A stretch of DNA of 64,000 bases from Polaromonas sp. AER18D-145 (lineage in GTDB: Bacteria > Pseudomonadota > Gammaproteobacteria > Burkholderiales > Burkholderiaceae_C): the NCBI RefSeq assembly GCF_002379095.1, contig NZ_NBZV01000002.1, positions 183,185-247,184 of the forward strand, in the 5' to 3' direction. The position numbers and the translations under genes are program-made. Below, in pieces: positions 8,371 to 16,229 of the stretch. Within the stretch, counting starts at the first letter, position 1; the number at the start of each line of letters is the position of its first letter. The notes under the pieces are model-generated. The model was not told where the DNA came from. It saw only the letters and a program-made list of their open reading frames with translations, and searched no databases.

Positions 8371-9411
8371 CTATGCCCCCTGTTCAAAACCGTCGATGAC
8401 CTGGACCGCATTGGTGCCCAGCGCCTCGGCCGCATAACCGCCCTCGAGCACAAACACCGTGGGCAAGCCAAGCGCCGACAGGCGCCGGCCCAGCCGGCCG
8501 AAGTCGGCCGCCTGCAGCGCAAAGGTGGAGATCGGGTCACCCTCGAAGGTGTCCAGCCCCAGTGACACCACCAGCGCCTGCACGCCATGCCGCGTGATGC
8601 GCCGGCAAGCCTGCTCCAGCGCCTCGAACCAGGCGCTGGCCGGCGCGCCCGCGGGCAGCGGCAGATTCAGGTTGAAGCCCAGGCCGGCGCCCTTGCCCGC
8701 CTCGTCGGCATGGCCCAGGTAAAACGGGTACTCGGTCAGCGGGTCGCCGTGCAGGCTGACAAACAGCACGTCGGCGCGATCGTAAAAAATGCTTTGTGTG
8801 CCGTTGCCGTGGTGGTAGTCCACGTCGAGCACGGCCACGCGGTCTGCGCCGCCATCGCGCAAGGCCTGCGCAGCGACGGCGGCATTGTTCAGAAAGCAGT
8901 AGCCGCCCATGAAGTCGGCGCCCGCATGGTGGCCGGGCGGGCGACTGCAGCAAAACACCGCGCGTGCACCTTGACCCATCAGCGCCGCCGCGCTGGCCGC
9001 GGCGTCCGCCCCGGCCTTGGCAGCCAGCCAGGTGCCGGCTGACAGCGGCGAACCGTTGTCCATCGAATACAGGCCCAGGCGGGCAATGAAGTTGGCCGGT
9101 TCGACGTCGCTGCGCAGGGTGCGCACCGGCCAGACCGACGGGAAAGGCTGGCGGGCCGCGTTGCCGGGCTCCAGGCTCAGCCAGTGGTCCCAGGCGTGCT
9201 CGAGAAACGCGAGGTAAGGCGCGCTGTGCACCTGGCCCAGCAGCACGCGGCTGTCGACATGCGGCTCGCGCAACTCGTGGCCGCCCTGCAGCAGGCGCTG
9301 CTGGACAAACGCGGCGCGCGCCGGGGTTTCAAAACAGGGCACGCGCTCGCCCCGGAAAAATTCGAAGGCGGGCGCATGCAATGCGTGCAGGTCGCTGAAC
9401 AAGGTGATCAT
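8371..9411 (-). CDS. Histone deacetylase family amidohydrolase (acetylpolyamine amidohydrolase-like)
   Basis: Zinc-dependent deacetylase of the class II HDAC/AphA fold. Visible motifs are SRPPGHHA (catalytic His pair), GGYCFLNNAAVAA, the metal site DVDYHHGNGTQ and GLDTFEGDP with the third metal Asp, and LEGGYAAEALG near the end. Bacterial relatives remove acetyl groups from polyamines or other small amides. I use ATG 9411 (346 residues); TTG 9420 is possible. It lies 41 bases after the N-formylglutamate amidohydrolase-like gene and abuts the oxidoreductase gene, so the three are likely one operon that strips acyl groups from an amide before oxidation of the product. The last point is inference. 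Confidence 0.85.
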   Translation of the reverse strand: MITLFSDLHALHAPAFEFFRGERVPCFETPARAAFVQQRLLQGGHELREPHVDSRVLLGQVHSAPYLAFLEHAWDHWLSLEPGNAARQPFPSVWPVRTLRSDVEPANFIARLGLYSMDNGSPLSAGTWLAAKAGADAAASAAALMGQGARAVFCCSRPPGHHAGADFMGGYCFLNNAAVAAQALRDGGADRVAVLDVDYHHGNGTQSIFYDRADVLFVSLHGDPLTEYPFYLGHADEAGKGAGLGFNLNLPLPAGAPASAWFEALEQACRRITRHGVQALVVSLGLDTFEGDPISTFALQAADFGRLGRRLSALGLPTVFVLEGGYAAEALGTNAVQVIDGFEQGA

Positions 9412-9452
9412 GGCCCGCAATTATCCGCGAGCCCTGCCACTCATCAGGGCGG

Positions 9453-10301
9453 CTACAGCTTGCGCGGGTCTGTTTGCAGCAGCAGTTGCACCAGCGATTG
9501 CAGGCTGGCTTTCAAAGGCACAGCCCCTTCGTGCATGTCCAGCGTCTGCTCGTCCATGTAGAGCTTGCGGTTGACCTCGAGCTGGATGCTGTGGCGCTGC
9601 TGCTGCGGCTCGCCATAACGGCGCACGAGCTCCACGCCCTTGTAGGGGTGGTTGTAGGAAACGCTGTAGCCCAGGCCCTGGAGGTGCTCGCACACCAGCC
9701 GGGCCAGCGGCTCGCTGGACGTGGAACCATCGCGGTTGCCGACCACGAAGTCGGCATGCGCCTCGCCCGGGAACTCGGTGGCGTGGCTGGACGCGATGGC
9801 CGGCATCGAGTGGCAGTTGAGGTGGATGCTGTAGCCGTGGCGCTGGTGCGCGCTGTCGATGGCCTGGGCCACTGCGGCGTGGTAGGGCTCCCAGCAGCGC
9901 GCAATACGCGCCTGCACCTCGGCCACGCTGAGCTTGCGCTGGTAAATCGGCACGCCATCGTCGGTGGTGCGCCAGACCAGGCCCTTGCCCAGACGCACCT
10001 TGCTCATCACCTTGGCATCGGTGGACACAGGGTCGGGCCAGGCCTCGTCAAACAGGCTGACGTCCATCTCGGTGGTGTCGCGGTTGGCGTCGAGGTAGCT
10101 GCGCGGGAAGAAGGCCTCGACCCAGCCCGCGCCCAGCGCGGGTGCGAAGTCGTAGAGCTTTTCGACATGGGTGTCTTCGGCGCGACGCAGGGTCAGCAAC
10201 TCGCAGCCAAAGACAAAGTCCTCGGGGTAAGCGGTTCCGCTATGGGGTGAATCGAGCACCAGGGCCGTCGTGCCGGGCAAATAGCGAAGGAATGGGTTCA
10301 T
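9453..10301 (-). CDS. N-formylglutamate amidohydrolase family protein
   Basis: A 282-residue member of the FGase family (PF05013). Starts at ATG 10301 (MNPFLRYLPGTT); a longer frame to 10391 is not family-like. The conserved segments LVLDSPHSGTAYPEDF, DTHVEKLYDF, ANRDTTEMD, YHAAVAQAIDSA, HLNCHSMPA and the DFVVGNRDG loop are present, including the His/Glu residues expected to bind metal. HutG2-type enzymes deformylate N-formyl-L-glutamate in histidine breakdown, but no other hut gene is nearby. With the HDAC-like and FAD genes it more likely acts on another N-acyl amino acid. Confidence 0.8.
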   Translation of the reverse strand: MNPFLRYLPGTTALVLDSPHSGTAYPEDFVFGCELLTLRRAEDTHVEKLYDFAPALGAGWVEAFFPRSYLDANRDTTEMDVSLFDEAWPDPVSTDAKVMSKVRLGKGLVWRTTDDGVPIYQRKLSVAEVQARIARCWEPYHAAVAQAIDSAHQRHGYSIHLNCHSMPAIASSHATEFPGEAHADFVVGNRDGSTSSEPLARLVCEHLQGLGYSVSYNHPYKGVELVRRYGEPQQQRHSIQLEVNRKLYMDEQTLDMHEGAVPLKASLQSLVQLLLQTDPRKL

Positions 10302-10424
10302 GGCTCTGATTGTGATCGGGTCGGCACCCCCTTGATGGCGTGTCGACCAAGGCCATGTTGCGGCCGGGGGATGCATGGGTGCCGGCCGCACCGCCCAGGC
10401 GGTTCGCAGCCGGCCGGGGTCGGC

Positions 10425-11384
10425 TTAGTCCAGGCTGATCTTTGCGAATTTCGCGATACGCTGCATCTTGTCGATTTCTTTCCTGATCTGGGCCGCAAAG
10501 TCGGCCGGCGACGATCCGGAGGCAAACAGCCCTTGTGCACTCAGCTTGGCGCGCACGCCAGGCTCCTGCAGGGCTTTGACCACGGCCAGCTGGAGGCGGT
10601 TGACCACAGCCGGTGCGGTGCCGGCGGGCGCCACCAGGCCAAACCAGGACGGATCGTTGCTGGAAAACAGCGACAGCTCCGCGTAGGTCGGCGTGTTGGG
10701 CAGCACTTCCAGGCGTTTGTCCCAGGACACGGCGATCGCCTTGAGCTTGCCGGACTGGATGAAAGGCAGCGAAGCGGCAACCTGGTCGAAATACACCATC
10801 ACCTGCCCGCCGACGACATCGTTCAGGGCCGGGCCGGCGCCACGGTAGGGAATGTGGACCATGAAGGTGTTGGTCGTGCTTTTAAACAGCTCGCCCCACA
10901 TGTGGCCGATGGTGCCGTTACCGGGCGAGGCGTAGCTGAGCTTTCCCGGGTTGGCCTTGAGGTACTTGATCAAATCGGCAAAGTTGTTGACTGGCAGGGC
11001 GGCATTGACGACCACCACACCCGGCGCCTTGACCAGCTCGGTCACGGCAACAAAGTCCTTGATCGGGTCGTAAGGCAATTTCTTGTAGACAGCGGGATTG
11101 ACGCCATGCGTCGACAGCGTGGCCACGCCCAGTGTCAGCCCGTCGGGTGCGGCCCGGGCGACTTCCGCCATGCCGATGGAGCCGCCGGCGCCACCGCGGT
11201 TTTCTACGATCACCGGCTGCCCCAGAACCCGCGCCAGCGGCTCGGACAGGACGCGCGCGGTGATGTCGGTCGCTCCACCCGGAGGAAAGGGAACCACCAG
11301 CCGCACGGGTTTGCTGGTTTGCGCCAAAACCAGTCCTGGAAGTAATGAAGTGGCTGTCAGTGCAATAAGGTGTCGTCGCTGCAT
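10425..11384 (-). CDS. Bug/TctC-family periplasmic solute receptor
   Basis: A 319-residue tripartite tricarboxylate transporter receptor. Starts MQRRHLIALTATSLLPGLVL (twin-Arg-less Sec signal, cleavage near LAQ), followed by VRLVVPFPPGGATDITARVL, VIVENRGGAGGSIG, ANPGKLSYASPGNGTIGH and IPYRGAGPALNDVVGGQV, all standard Bug motifs. ATG 11384 is used rather than the longer frame. First gene of the minus-strand cluster and divergent from the lysR gene, so it probably captures the substrate degraded by the three downstream enzymes. No TctA/TctB permease is encoded nearby, as is usual for Bug proteins. Confidence 0.9.
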   Translation of the reverse strand: MQRRHLIALTATSLLPGLVLAQTSKPVRLVVPFPPGGATDITARVLSEPLARVLGQPVIVENRGGAGGSIGMAEVARAAPDGLTLGVATLSTHGVNPAVYKKLPYDPIKDFVAVTELVKAPGVVVVNAALPVNNFADLIKYLKANPGKLSYASPGNGTIGHMWGELFKSTTNTFMVHIPYRGAGPALNDVVGGQVMVYFDQVAASLPFIQSGKLKAIAVSWDKRLEVLPNTPTYAELSLFSSNDPSWFGLVAPAGTAPAVVNRLQLAVVKALQEPGVRAKLSAQGLFASGSSPADFAAQIRKEIDKMQRIAKFAKISLD

Positions 11385-11474
11385 GTGAGTTCCATGAAGT
11401 AAATCTGTAAAGCCATTGTGAATGACACCCGACGGTGGCGCGGCCTGAAACAGGTGAAGTATTCGACTCAATTC

Positions 11475-11489
11475 ATTCCATATTGGAAT
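11475..11489. promoter_or_regulatory. LysR-type operator between the Bug and lysR genes
   Basis: ATTCCATATTGGAAT is a perfect 6-3-6 inverted repeat with the T-N11-A architecture of LysR-type boxes, 22 bases before the lysR start and 90 bases before the divergent receptor gene. Confidence 0.65.
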
Positions 11490-11511
11490 AACATCGCTAT
11501 AAAATCAATTT

Positions 11512-12447
11512 ATGAAACGACTCCAGCCGCCGATTCACCTGCTCAAGGCCTTCACCGCCACCGCGCGTTTCGGCAGTGTGTCGCGCGCCTGCGAGGCCCT
11601 GCACCTGACACAAAGCGCGGTCAGCAAACAGATCAGCGAGCTCGAGCAGATGACCGGCGTGCTGCTGTTCGAACGGATACGCCAGCGGCTTACCCTGACC
11701 CCGGCCGGCGTGCGTTACGAAGCAGCCATCCGGCCCCTGCTCGCGCAACTTGAGGCCGCCACACTCGACCTCATCACCAGCGCCGATGGCGGCGGCGCGC
11801 TGCACCTGTCGACGCTGCCCACGTTCGGCGCGAAATGGCTGATCCCGCGCCTGCCCGAGTTCCAGAAAGCGCAGCCGCGGATTGCGCTGCATTTTGTGCC
11901 CTACCTGCAGGGTTACGACTTCCAGCGGGCCGACCTGGACTGCTCCATCCTGTTCGGCAACGGCACCTGGCCAGGGGCGGTGGCCGACTACCTGGCCGGC
12001 CGCGACGTCGTGCTGATTGCACCACCGGCCTCACCGGACCAGCCGGCCCTGCGCCAGGCGCAGGACATCGCGGGCTTCACGCTGCTGCAGCACGTGAGCG
12101 TGCCGCACGCGTGGACGCGCTGGTGCGAAGCCCACGAAGTAGCCGGCGTCAACACGCTGATGGGGCCGCAGCTGGACCAGTTCCACAGCCTGATCCGCGC
12201 CGTGATGGCGGGTATGGGCCTGGCGCTGGTGCCGCGCTGCCTGGTCCAGGACGACATCGCGGCCGGACTGGTCTCAGCCCCCCTGAAGGACGGCTACATG
12301 GACGAGATGGGTTACTACCTGTGTTACCCCGAGTCGCGCCGCCATCTCGAGCCGCTGATCGGGTTCCGGCAGTGGCTGCTGGACGCGGTGCACCGGGAGC
12401 AAGCCGGCGGGTCGATGGCCGCGCCGGCGTCAGACGCTATCAAATAA
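11512..12447 (+). CDS. LysR-family transcriptional regulator (GcvA-like)
   Basis: A 311-residue regulator. Winged helix at residues 5-65 (LLKAFTATARFGSVSRACEA, LHLTQSAVSKQISELEQ, VLLFERIRQRLTLTPAG), followed by a periplasmic-binding-protein-like effector domain. It is divergent from the Bug-FGase-HDAC-oxidoreductase cluster with a T-N11-A palindrome in between, so it is the likely regulator of that cluster. The coding region runs into an AT-stem repeat: the last residues (AIK-stop) are read from GCTATCAAATAA. Ligand unknown. Confidence 0.88.
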   Translation: MKRLQPPIHLLKAFTATARFGSVSRACEALHLTQSAVSKQISELEQMTGVLLFERIRQRLTLTPAGVRYEAAIRPLLAQLEAATLDLITSADGGGALHLSTLPTFGAKWLIPRLPEFQKAQPRIALHFVPYLQGYDFQRADLDCSILFGNGTWPGAVADYLAGRDVVLIAPPASPDQPALRQAQDIAGFTLLQHVSVPHAWTRWCEAHEVAGVNTLMGPQLDQFHSLIRAVMAGMGLALVPRCLVQDDIAAGLVSAPLKDGYMDEMGYYLCYPESRRHLEPLIGFRQWLLDAVHREQAGGSMAAPASDAIK

Positions 12448-12495
12448 ATAGCTAACTGCACAACAGGAACAATGGCTCAGGCCTGATTTCCCCTG
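12436..12495. repeat. AT-stem dispersed repeat ending the lysR gene
   Basis: GCTATCAAATAAATAGC stem, then ACTGCACAACAGGAAC and GGCTCAGGCCTGATT. Provides the lysR stop codon TAA. Confidence 0.7.
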
Positions 12496-12528
12496 TAGAT
12501 CCGGCCGCCCATCGGACCCCGCCCCGGT

Positions 12529-13356
12529 TCAGCCGCTGACAGGCCGGTCGGGCAGCAGCTCGCTGGTGTGCGCCACTTCAAAACTCCCCGCTCCGCCAGA
12601 GCTGCGGTAATCCCAGCGTTCGAGCCGGCCTTGCAGGGCGGGGGCGGCCGGGTCGCATGACAGCAGGTTGACGGAGTTGGGCGCCTCGCGCCGGATGCGT
12701 GAGGACAGCGCGGTACCGGCCTGCACGCACCAGAGGCGCCGCGGCAGGCCGTCCACGCAGGAGGACAACTCGCAGACATACGGCAGGTGAATATGGCCCC
12801 CCATGACGATGTCCGCGCCGGCAGCAGCCCAGGCGCGCACCGCGGGCTCCCAGCCGCGCAGGCGGTCGTGTTCGTCCGCGGCGCGCAGCACATACACCGG
12901 CTGGTGCACCACCACCACGCGCAGCTGCCCGGGCCCGGCCTGGCGCAGGCGCGCGGCCACCCGCTTGATCTGCCGGTCCGACACCTCGCCATTCTTGTGC
13001 CGCCAGCGCCGCGTGGTGTTCACCGCGGTCAGCTGCAGCCAGGCGGTGTCCAGCACCGGTTCCAGTTCGGGCCCGAAGGCCTGCAGGTAACGCGCATAAG
13101 GCGTGACCAGGCGCTGCCAGGGGTTGAACAGCGGGATGTCGTGGTTGCCGGGCAGGGCCAGCAACTGCGGAATCTGCAGGCGCTCGCAAAACGCCCGGGC
13201 CGCGTCAAACTGCGCCGACGTTGCGCGCTGTGTGATGTCGCCCGACAGCACCAGCACGTCGGGGCGCTGCTGCCGCACCAGCGCCACCAACGCCTCCATC
13301 ACCGGCGGCTGCGCCGTGCCGAAATGGGGGTCGGAGATCTGCAGCAGCTTCTTCAT
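12529..13356 (-). CDS. Metallophosphoesterase
   Basis: A 275-residue calcineurin-like phosphoesterase. The five metal-binding blocks are all present: SDPHFG (residues 8-13), LSGDITQR, LPGNHD, VVVHQPVY and GGHIH. Similar to cyclic-nucleotide phosphodiesterases of the CpdA/Icc type, though substrate cannot be assigned from sequence. Its start overlaps the last base of the upstream lipid-kinase stop (TGATG), so the two are translationally coupled and may act together on phospholipid-derived phosphates. Confidence 0.88.
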   Translation of the reverse strand: MKKLLQISDPHFGTAQPPVMEALVALVRQQRPDVLVLSGDITQRATSAQFDAARAFCERLQIPQLLALPGNHDIPLFNPWQRLVTPYARYLQAFGPELEPVLDTAWLQLTAVNTTRRWRHKNGEVSDRQIKRVAARLRQAGPGQLRVVVVHQPVYVLRAADEHDRLRGWEPAVRAWAAAGADIVMGGHIHLPYVCELSSCVDGLPRRLWCVQAGTALSSRIRREAPNSVNLLSCDPAAPALQGRLERWDYRSSGGAGSFEVAHTSELLPDRPVSG

Positions 13357-14324
13357 CAGACCACTTCCACCCGGTCGGCCAGCGCGGGAACCAGCAGCAG
13401 CAGGGGCTGGTCGGCCACCTCGAACACCAGCGGCGCCTGCATCCAGCTGACCTCGCCATCGGTGGCCACCTTGACGCGCCGGCGCCCGCGCGGCGTGACC
13501 GTCAGGCGGCGAAACGAAAAGCTGTTGATGTTGTCGGCATCGCCGAGCCGCCCCAGCAGGCCGCGCAGCAGCAGGCCGAACAGCGCCAGCGTGCCAATGG
13601 GGCGCACCACCACCCCGGCCAGTTGGCCGTGAACCACCGCATTGGCGTCTTTTTCGGCAATGCCCACGCGCGTGAGCTGCAGGTGGTTGTTGCCAACAAA
13701 CAGGGTCGGCGTGCGCAGGGCGGCCACCTGGCCGGCCGATTCGATCTGCAGCTGAAGCTGGCTGCGCATCTGCAGCAGCGAGGCCATGCCCGAGACAAAA
13801 GCCACCAGGCGGCTGCGGCCGAACTGCTGCTTCCAGGCTTCCCTGTCCTCCAGCAGTTGCGGGTACAGGCCCAGACTGGCATTGACCAGAAACAGCCGGC
13901 CATTGACCTGGCCGACCTGGACCGGCGACACGCTGGCGCCGACCAAGGCCTTGGCTGCCGCCTCGGTCTCCTGCGGGATCGCATGGACACGGCCGAAATA
14001 ATTGAAGGTGCCCTGCGGCAGGACGCCGAAGGGGCAGCCGCTGCCCAGCACGGCGCGGGCCACGGCATTGATGGTGCCGTCGCCACCTGCAGCCACCACC
14101 ACGCCACCCCGGGCCTTGGCCTGCCGGACAGCGCCACGCGCCACCTCATCGATCTGGTCGGGCTTGTCCATCGGCAGGAACTCGAACTCGCGGCCGGCCT
14201 GCGTGAACACGCGGGCCATCACAGCCTGTTCGTCGTCGCTGTTGTGGTGGCCCGAGCCGGAGTTGATGACAATCAGCAGGGGGCCTCGGCGCGCGGCGTC
14301 CTGCGCCAGAAAATGAACATTCAT
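13356..14324 (-). CDS. Diacylglycerol/lipid kinase family protein
   Basis: A 322-residue protein of the DAGK catalytic superfamily (PF00781). Near the N-terminus it has the nucleotide-binding signature LLIVINSGSG, then VVVAAGGDGTINAVARAV (GGDGT loop), FGVLPQGTFNYFGR and, later, VATDGEV, the characteristic end motif. Such soluble kinases phosphorylate diacylglycerol, ceramide or sphingosine. I start at ATG 14324; a GTG two codons upstream is an alternative. First gene of a coupled pair with the metallophosphoesterase. Confidence 0.85.
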   Translation of the reverse strand: MNVHFLAQDAARRGPLLIVINSGSGHHNSDDEQAVMARVFTQAGREFEFLPMDKPDQIDEVARGAVRQAKARGGVVVAAGGDGTINAVARAVLGSGCPFGVLPQGTFNYFGRVHAIPQETEAAAKALVGASVSPVQVGQVNGRLFLVNASLGLYPQLLEDREAWKQQFGRSRLVAFVSGMASLLQMRSQLQLQIESAGQVAALRTPTLFVGNNHLQLTRVGIAEKDANAVVHGQLAGVVVRPIGTLALFGLLLRGLLGRLGDADNINSFSFRRLTVTPRGRRRVKVATDGEVSWMQAPLVFEVADQPLLLLVPALADRVEVV

Positions 14325-14423
14325 GCCCACCAGCTTACGGGCCGGCCCTGTTTCCGTCTGTCAGGCAAATGCCCTTCCGCCGCGTCCGGCACGCCCGACC
14401 GGATCGCAGCCTGGCGCACGTCG

Positions 14424-15140
14424 TCACTTCATCTGCACGGAGCCCGACACGTTGACCAGCACGGTGCTTTTGCCGGCTTCGACCGGAATCGACGAATCCG
14501 ACATCGCGGCCTTGGCTTCCATGGCCATCATGCGCGGACGGATGGGGCCCTGGTCGTTGGCGTTGATGGCGACTTCCCGCAGCGTGTAGCCGGAAAAACC
14601 GAAACCCCGGGCGATCTCGCTGGCCTTGGCCTTGAAACGCTCGATCGCCTGCGCCTGTGCATCACCCTCGACGCGGGCACGGGCCTCGCGGCTCAGCGCA
14701 AAACCGACGTTGCCCATGCTCAGGGTCTGGACCTTGCCGGCCGCCGCCGTGATGCGCGCAAAGTCGCGGCCTTCCAGCACCATCTCGGTGCTGCCCTGCC
14801 AGCCGTTGATCTTGCCGTCCTTGCCGTAACGCGGGTACAGGCTGAAGTTGCCGGTGCGCACATCCATCAGGCCGGGCTGGGCGGTTTTCCTGGCCTCGGC
14901 CAGTGCCGCTTCCAGGGCCAGCTTGAGCTGGTTTTGCACCGTGGCGGCATCGCTGCCGTCCCGGGTGGTCGTCATCGCGATGGACAGCAGGTCCTGCTGC
15001 ACTTCGACGGCCGCGCTGGCCGACAGCTGCGCGACGTTTTGCAGCGGGGCAAAGGGTCCGGGCAGCTGGTTCTGGGCAAACAGGCCGGTGCTTGCGGCCA
15101 GCAGCGCGCAGGCGGCGAAAAGATGGGTGGCTTTTTTCAA
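14424..15140 (-). CDS. SIMPL-domain (DUF541) periplasmic protein
   Basis: A 238-residue secreted protein. No ATG fits; the likely start is TTG 15140, which directly gives a signal peptide (KKATHLFAACALLAASTGLF, cleavage after FAQ or nearby) and is preceded by a purine-rich AAAGTGA. The mature part has the SIMPL signature ASAAVEVQQDLLSIAMTTTR, followed by alternating strands and helices to the end. SIMPL proteins are linked to oxidative-stress tolerance or outer-membrane function, mechanism unknown. Divergent from ompR with 273 bases between. Confidence 0.82.
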   Translation of the reverse strand: MKKATHLFAACALLAASTGLFAQNQLPGPFAPLQNVAQLSASAAVEVQQDLLSIAMTTTRDGSDAATVQNQLKLALEAALAEARKTAQPGLMDVRTGNFSLYPRYGKDGKINGWQGSTEMVLEGRDFARITAAAGKVQTLSMGNVGFALSREARARVEGDAQAQAIERFKAKASEIARGFGFSGYTLREVAINANDQGPIRPRMMAMEAKAAMSDSSIPVEAGKSTVLVNVSGSVQMK

Positions 15141-15324
15141 GGCGTCACTTTCAGTTGAATTAATAAACAGCTGGCGCGCGCAACAAACCGCACCACCGGC
15201 GAAACGATAAGCAGCTTTCAATGTCCGGCCTGTCAGCATCGGCCGCCAATGGTTGCCATCCAAAGGCCCAAGCCTGCCATTGGCACGCATCTATCCCTTA
15301 TCGCGCTTGCCCACAACTGCAACT

Positions 15325-15334
15325 TTTGTAACAG
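15325..15334. promoter_or_regulatory. Left arm of a 10-base inverted repeat upstream of ompR
   Basis: TTTGTAACAG, the exact reverse complement of CTGTTACAAA at 15391-15400. Both contain GTAACA, close to the GnnACA half-site of OmpR-family regulators. Candidate autoregulatory site. Confidence 0.5.
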
Positions 15335-15390
15335 TCTGTCAAAGTGCACGAAAAATCTCGAATCCGCGTTTTTAGCCCGCAGAATCGGCT

Positions 15391-15400
15391 CTGTTACAAA
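15391..15400. promoter_or_regulatory. Right arm of the ompR inverted repeat
   Basis: CTGTTACAAA, 14 bases before the ompR start codon. Occupation would be expected to hinder initiation of transcription or translation. Confidence 0.5.
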
Positions 15401-15413
15401 TTACGATCGCCTT

Positions 15414-16151
15414 ATGACACAAGCTAGCAACTCAACCCGCGCTGACAAGATCCTGATTCTTGACGACGATGCCCGCATCCGCGACCTGCTGCGCCGCTAC
15501 CTGACGCAGGAAGGTTTTGAAGTCATCCTGGCCGAGGACAGCAAGGCCCTGAACCGCATCATGATGCGCGACGCCGTGGACCTGATCGTGCTCGACCTGA
15601 TGATGCCTGGCGAAGACGGCCTGTCCATCTGCCGGCGCCTGCGCGCTGCCAACGACCGCACCCCCATCATCATGCTGACCGCCAAGGGCGAAGACGTGGA
15701 CCGCATCGTCGGCCTCGAGGTCGGCGCCGACGACTACCTGGCCAAGCCGTTCAATCCGCGCGAACTGCTCGCACGCATCCATGCGGTGTTGCGCCGCCGT
15801 CCCGCGGTCGAAGTCCCGGGCGCGCCTTCCAGCGAGCAGGAAGTGGTCAATTTCGGGCCCTTCAGCTTCGACATGGGCTTGCGCACCCTGCAGAAAAACG
15901 GCGAGGAACTGCCACTGACCACCGGCGAGTTCGCCATGCTCAAGACGCTGGTGCGGCACCCGCGCCAGCCGCTGTCCCGCGAAAAACTGGCGCAGTTGGC
16001 GCGTGGCCGGGAGTTCGAGCCCTTTGACCGCAGCCTGGACGTGCAGGTCTCGCGCCTGCGCAAGCTGATCGAGGTGGACGCTGCGGCGCCCCGCTACATC
16101 CAGACCGTGTGGGGCATAGGCTACGTCTTCGTGCCGGACGGCACGAACTAA
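15414..16151 (+). CDS. ompR: Two-component response regulator OmpR
   Basis: A 245-residue OmpR/PhoB-type regulator. Receiver domain at 11-125 with the acidic pair LDDDARIRDLL, phosphoacceptor Asp61 (VLDLMMPGEDG), LTAKGED and DYLAKPFNP (Lys). A winged-helix output domain follows from about 145 (LTTGEFAMLKTLVRHP, REKLAQLARGREFEPFDRS, RYIQTVWGIGYVF). Start ATG 15414. The RREFEPFDRS-like segment and RGREF are typical of true OmpR orthologues in proteobacteria. Forms an operon with envZ 78 bases downstream. An inverted repeat with OmpR-like half-sites precedes it. Confidence 0.92.
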   Translation: MTQASNSTRADKILILDDDARIRDLLRRYLTQEGFEVILAEDSKALNRIMMRDAVDLIVLDLMMPGEDGLSICRRLRAANDRTPIIMLTAKGEDVDRIVGLEVGADDYLAKPFNPRELLARIHAVLRRRPAVEVPGAPSSEQEVVNFGPFSFDMGLRTLQKNGEELPLTTGEFAMLKTLVRHPRQPLSREKLAQLARGREFEPFDRSLDVQVSRLRKLIEVDAAAPRYIQTVWGIGYVFVPDGTN

Positions 16152-16229
16152 AGCGCCACTTGCCACCGGACGCCAGACTCCCCTCAGGCTGACCGGGCCG
16201 ACCCACCTCTCCCGTCCCCGAGTCCCCGA

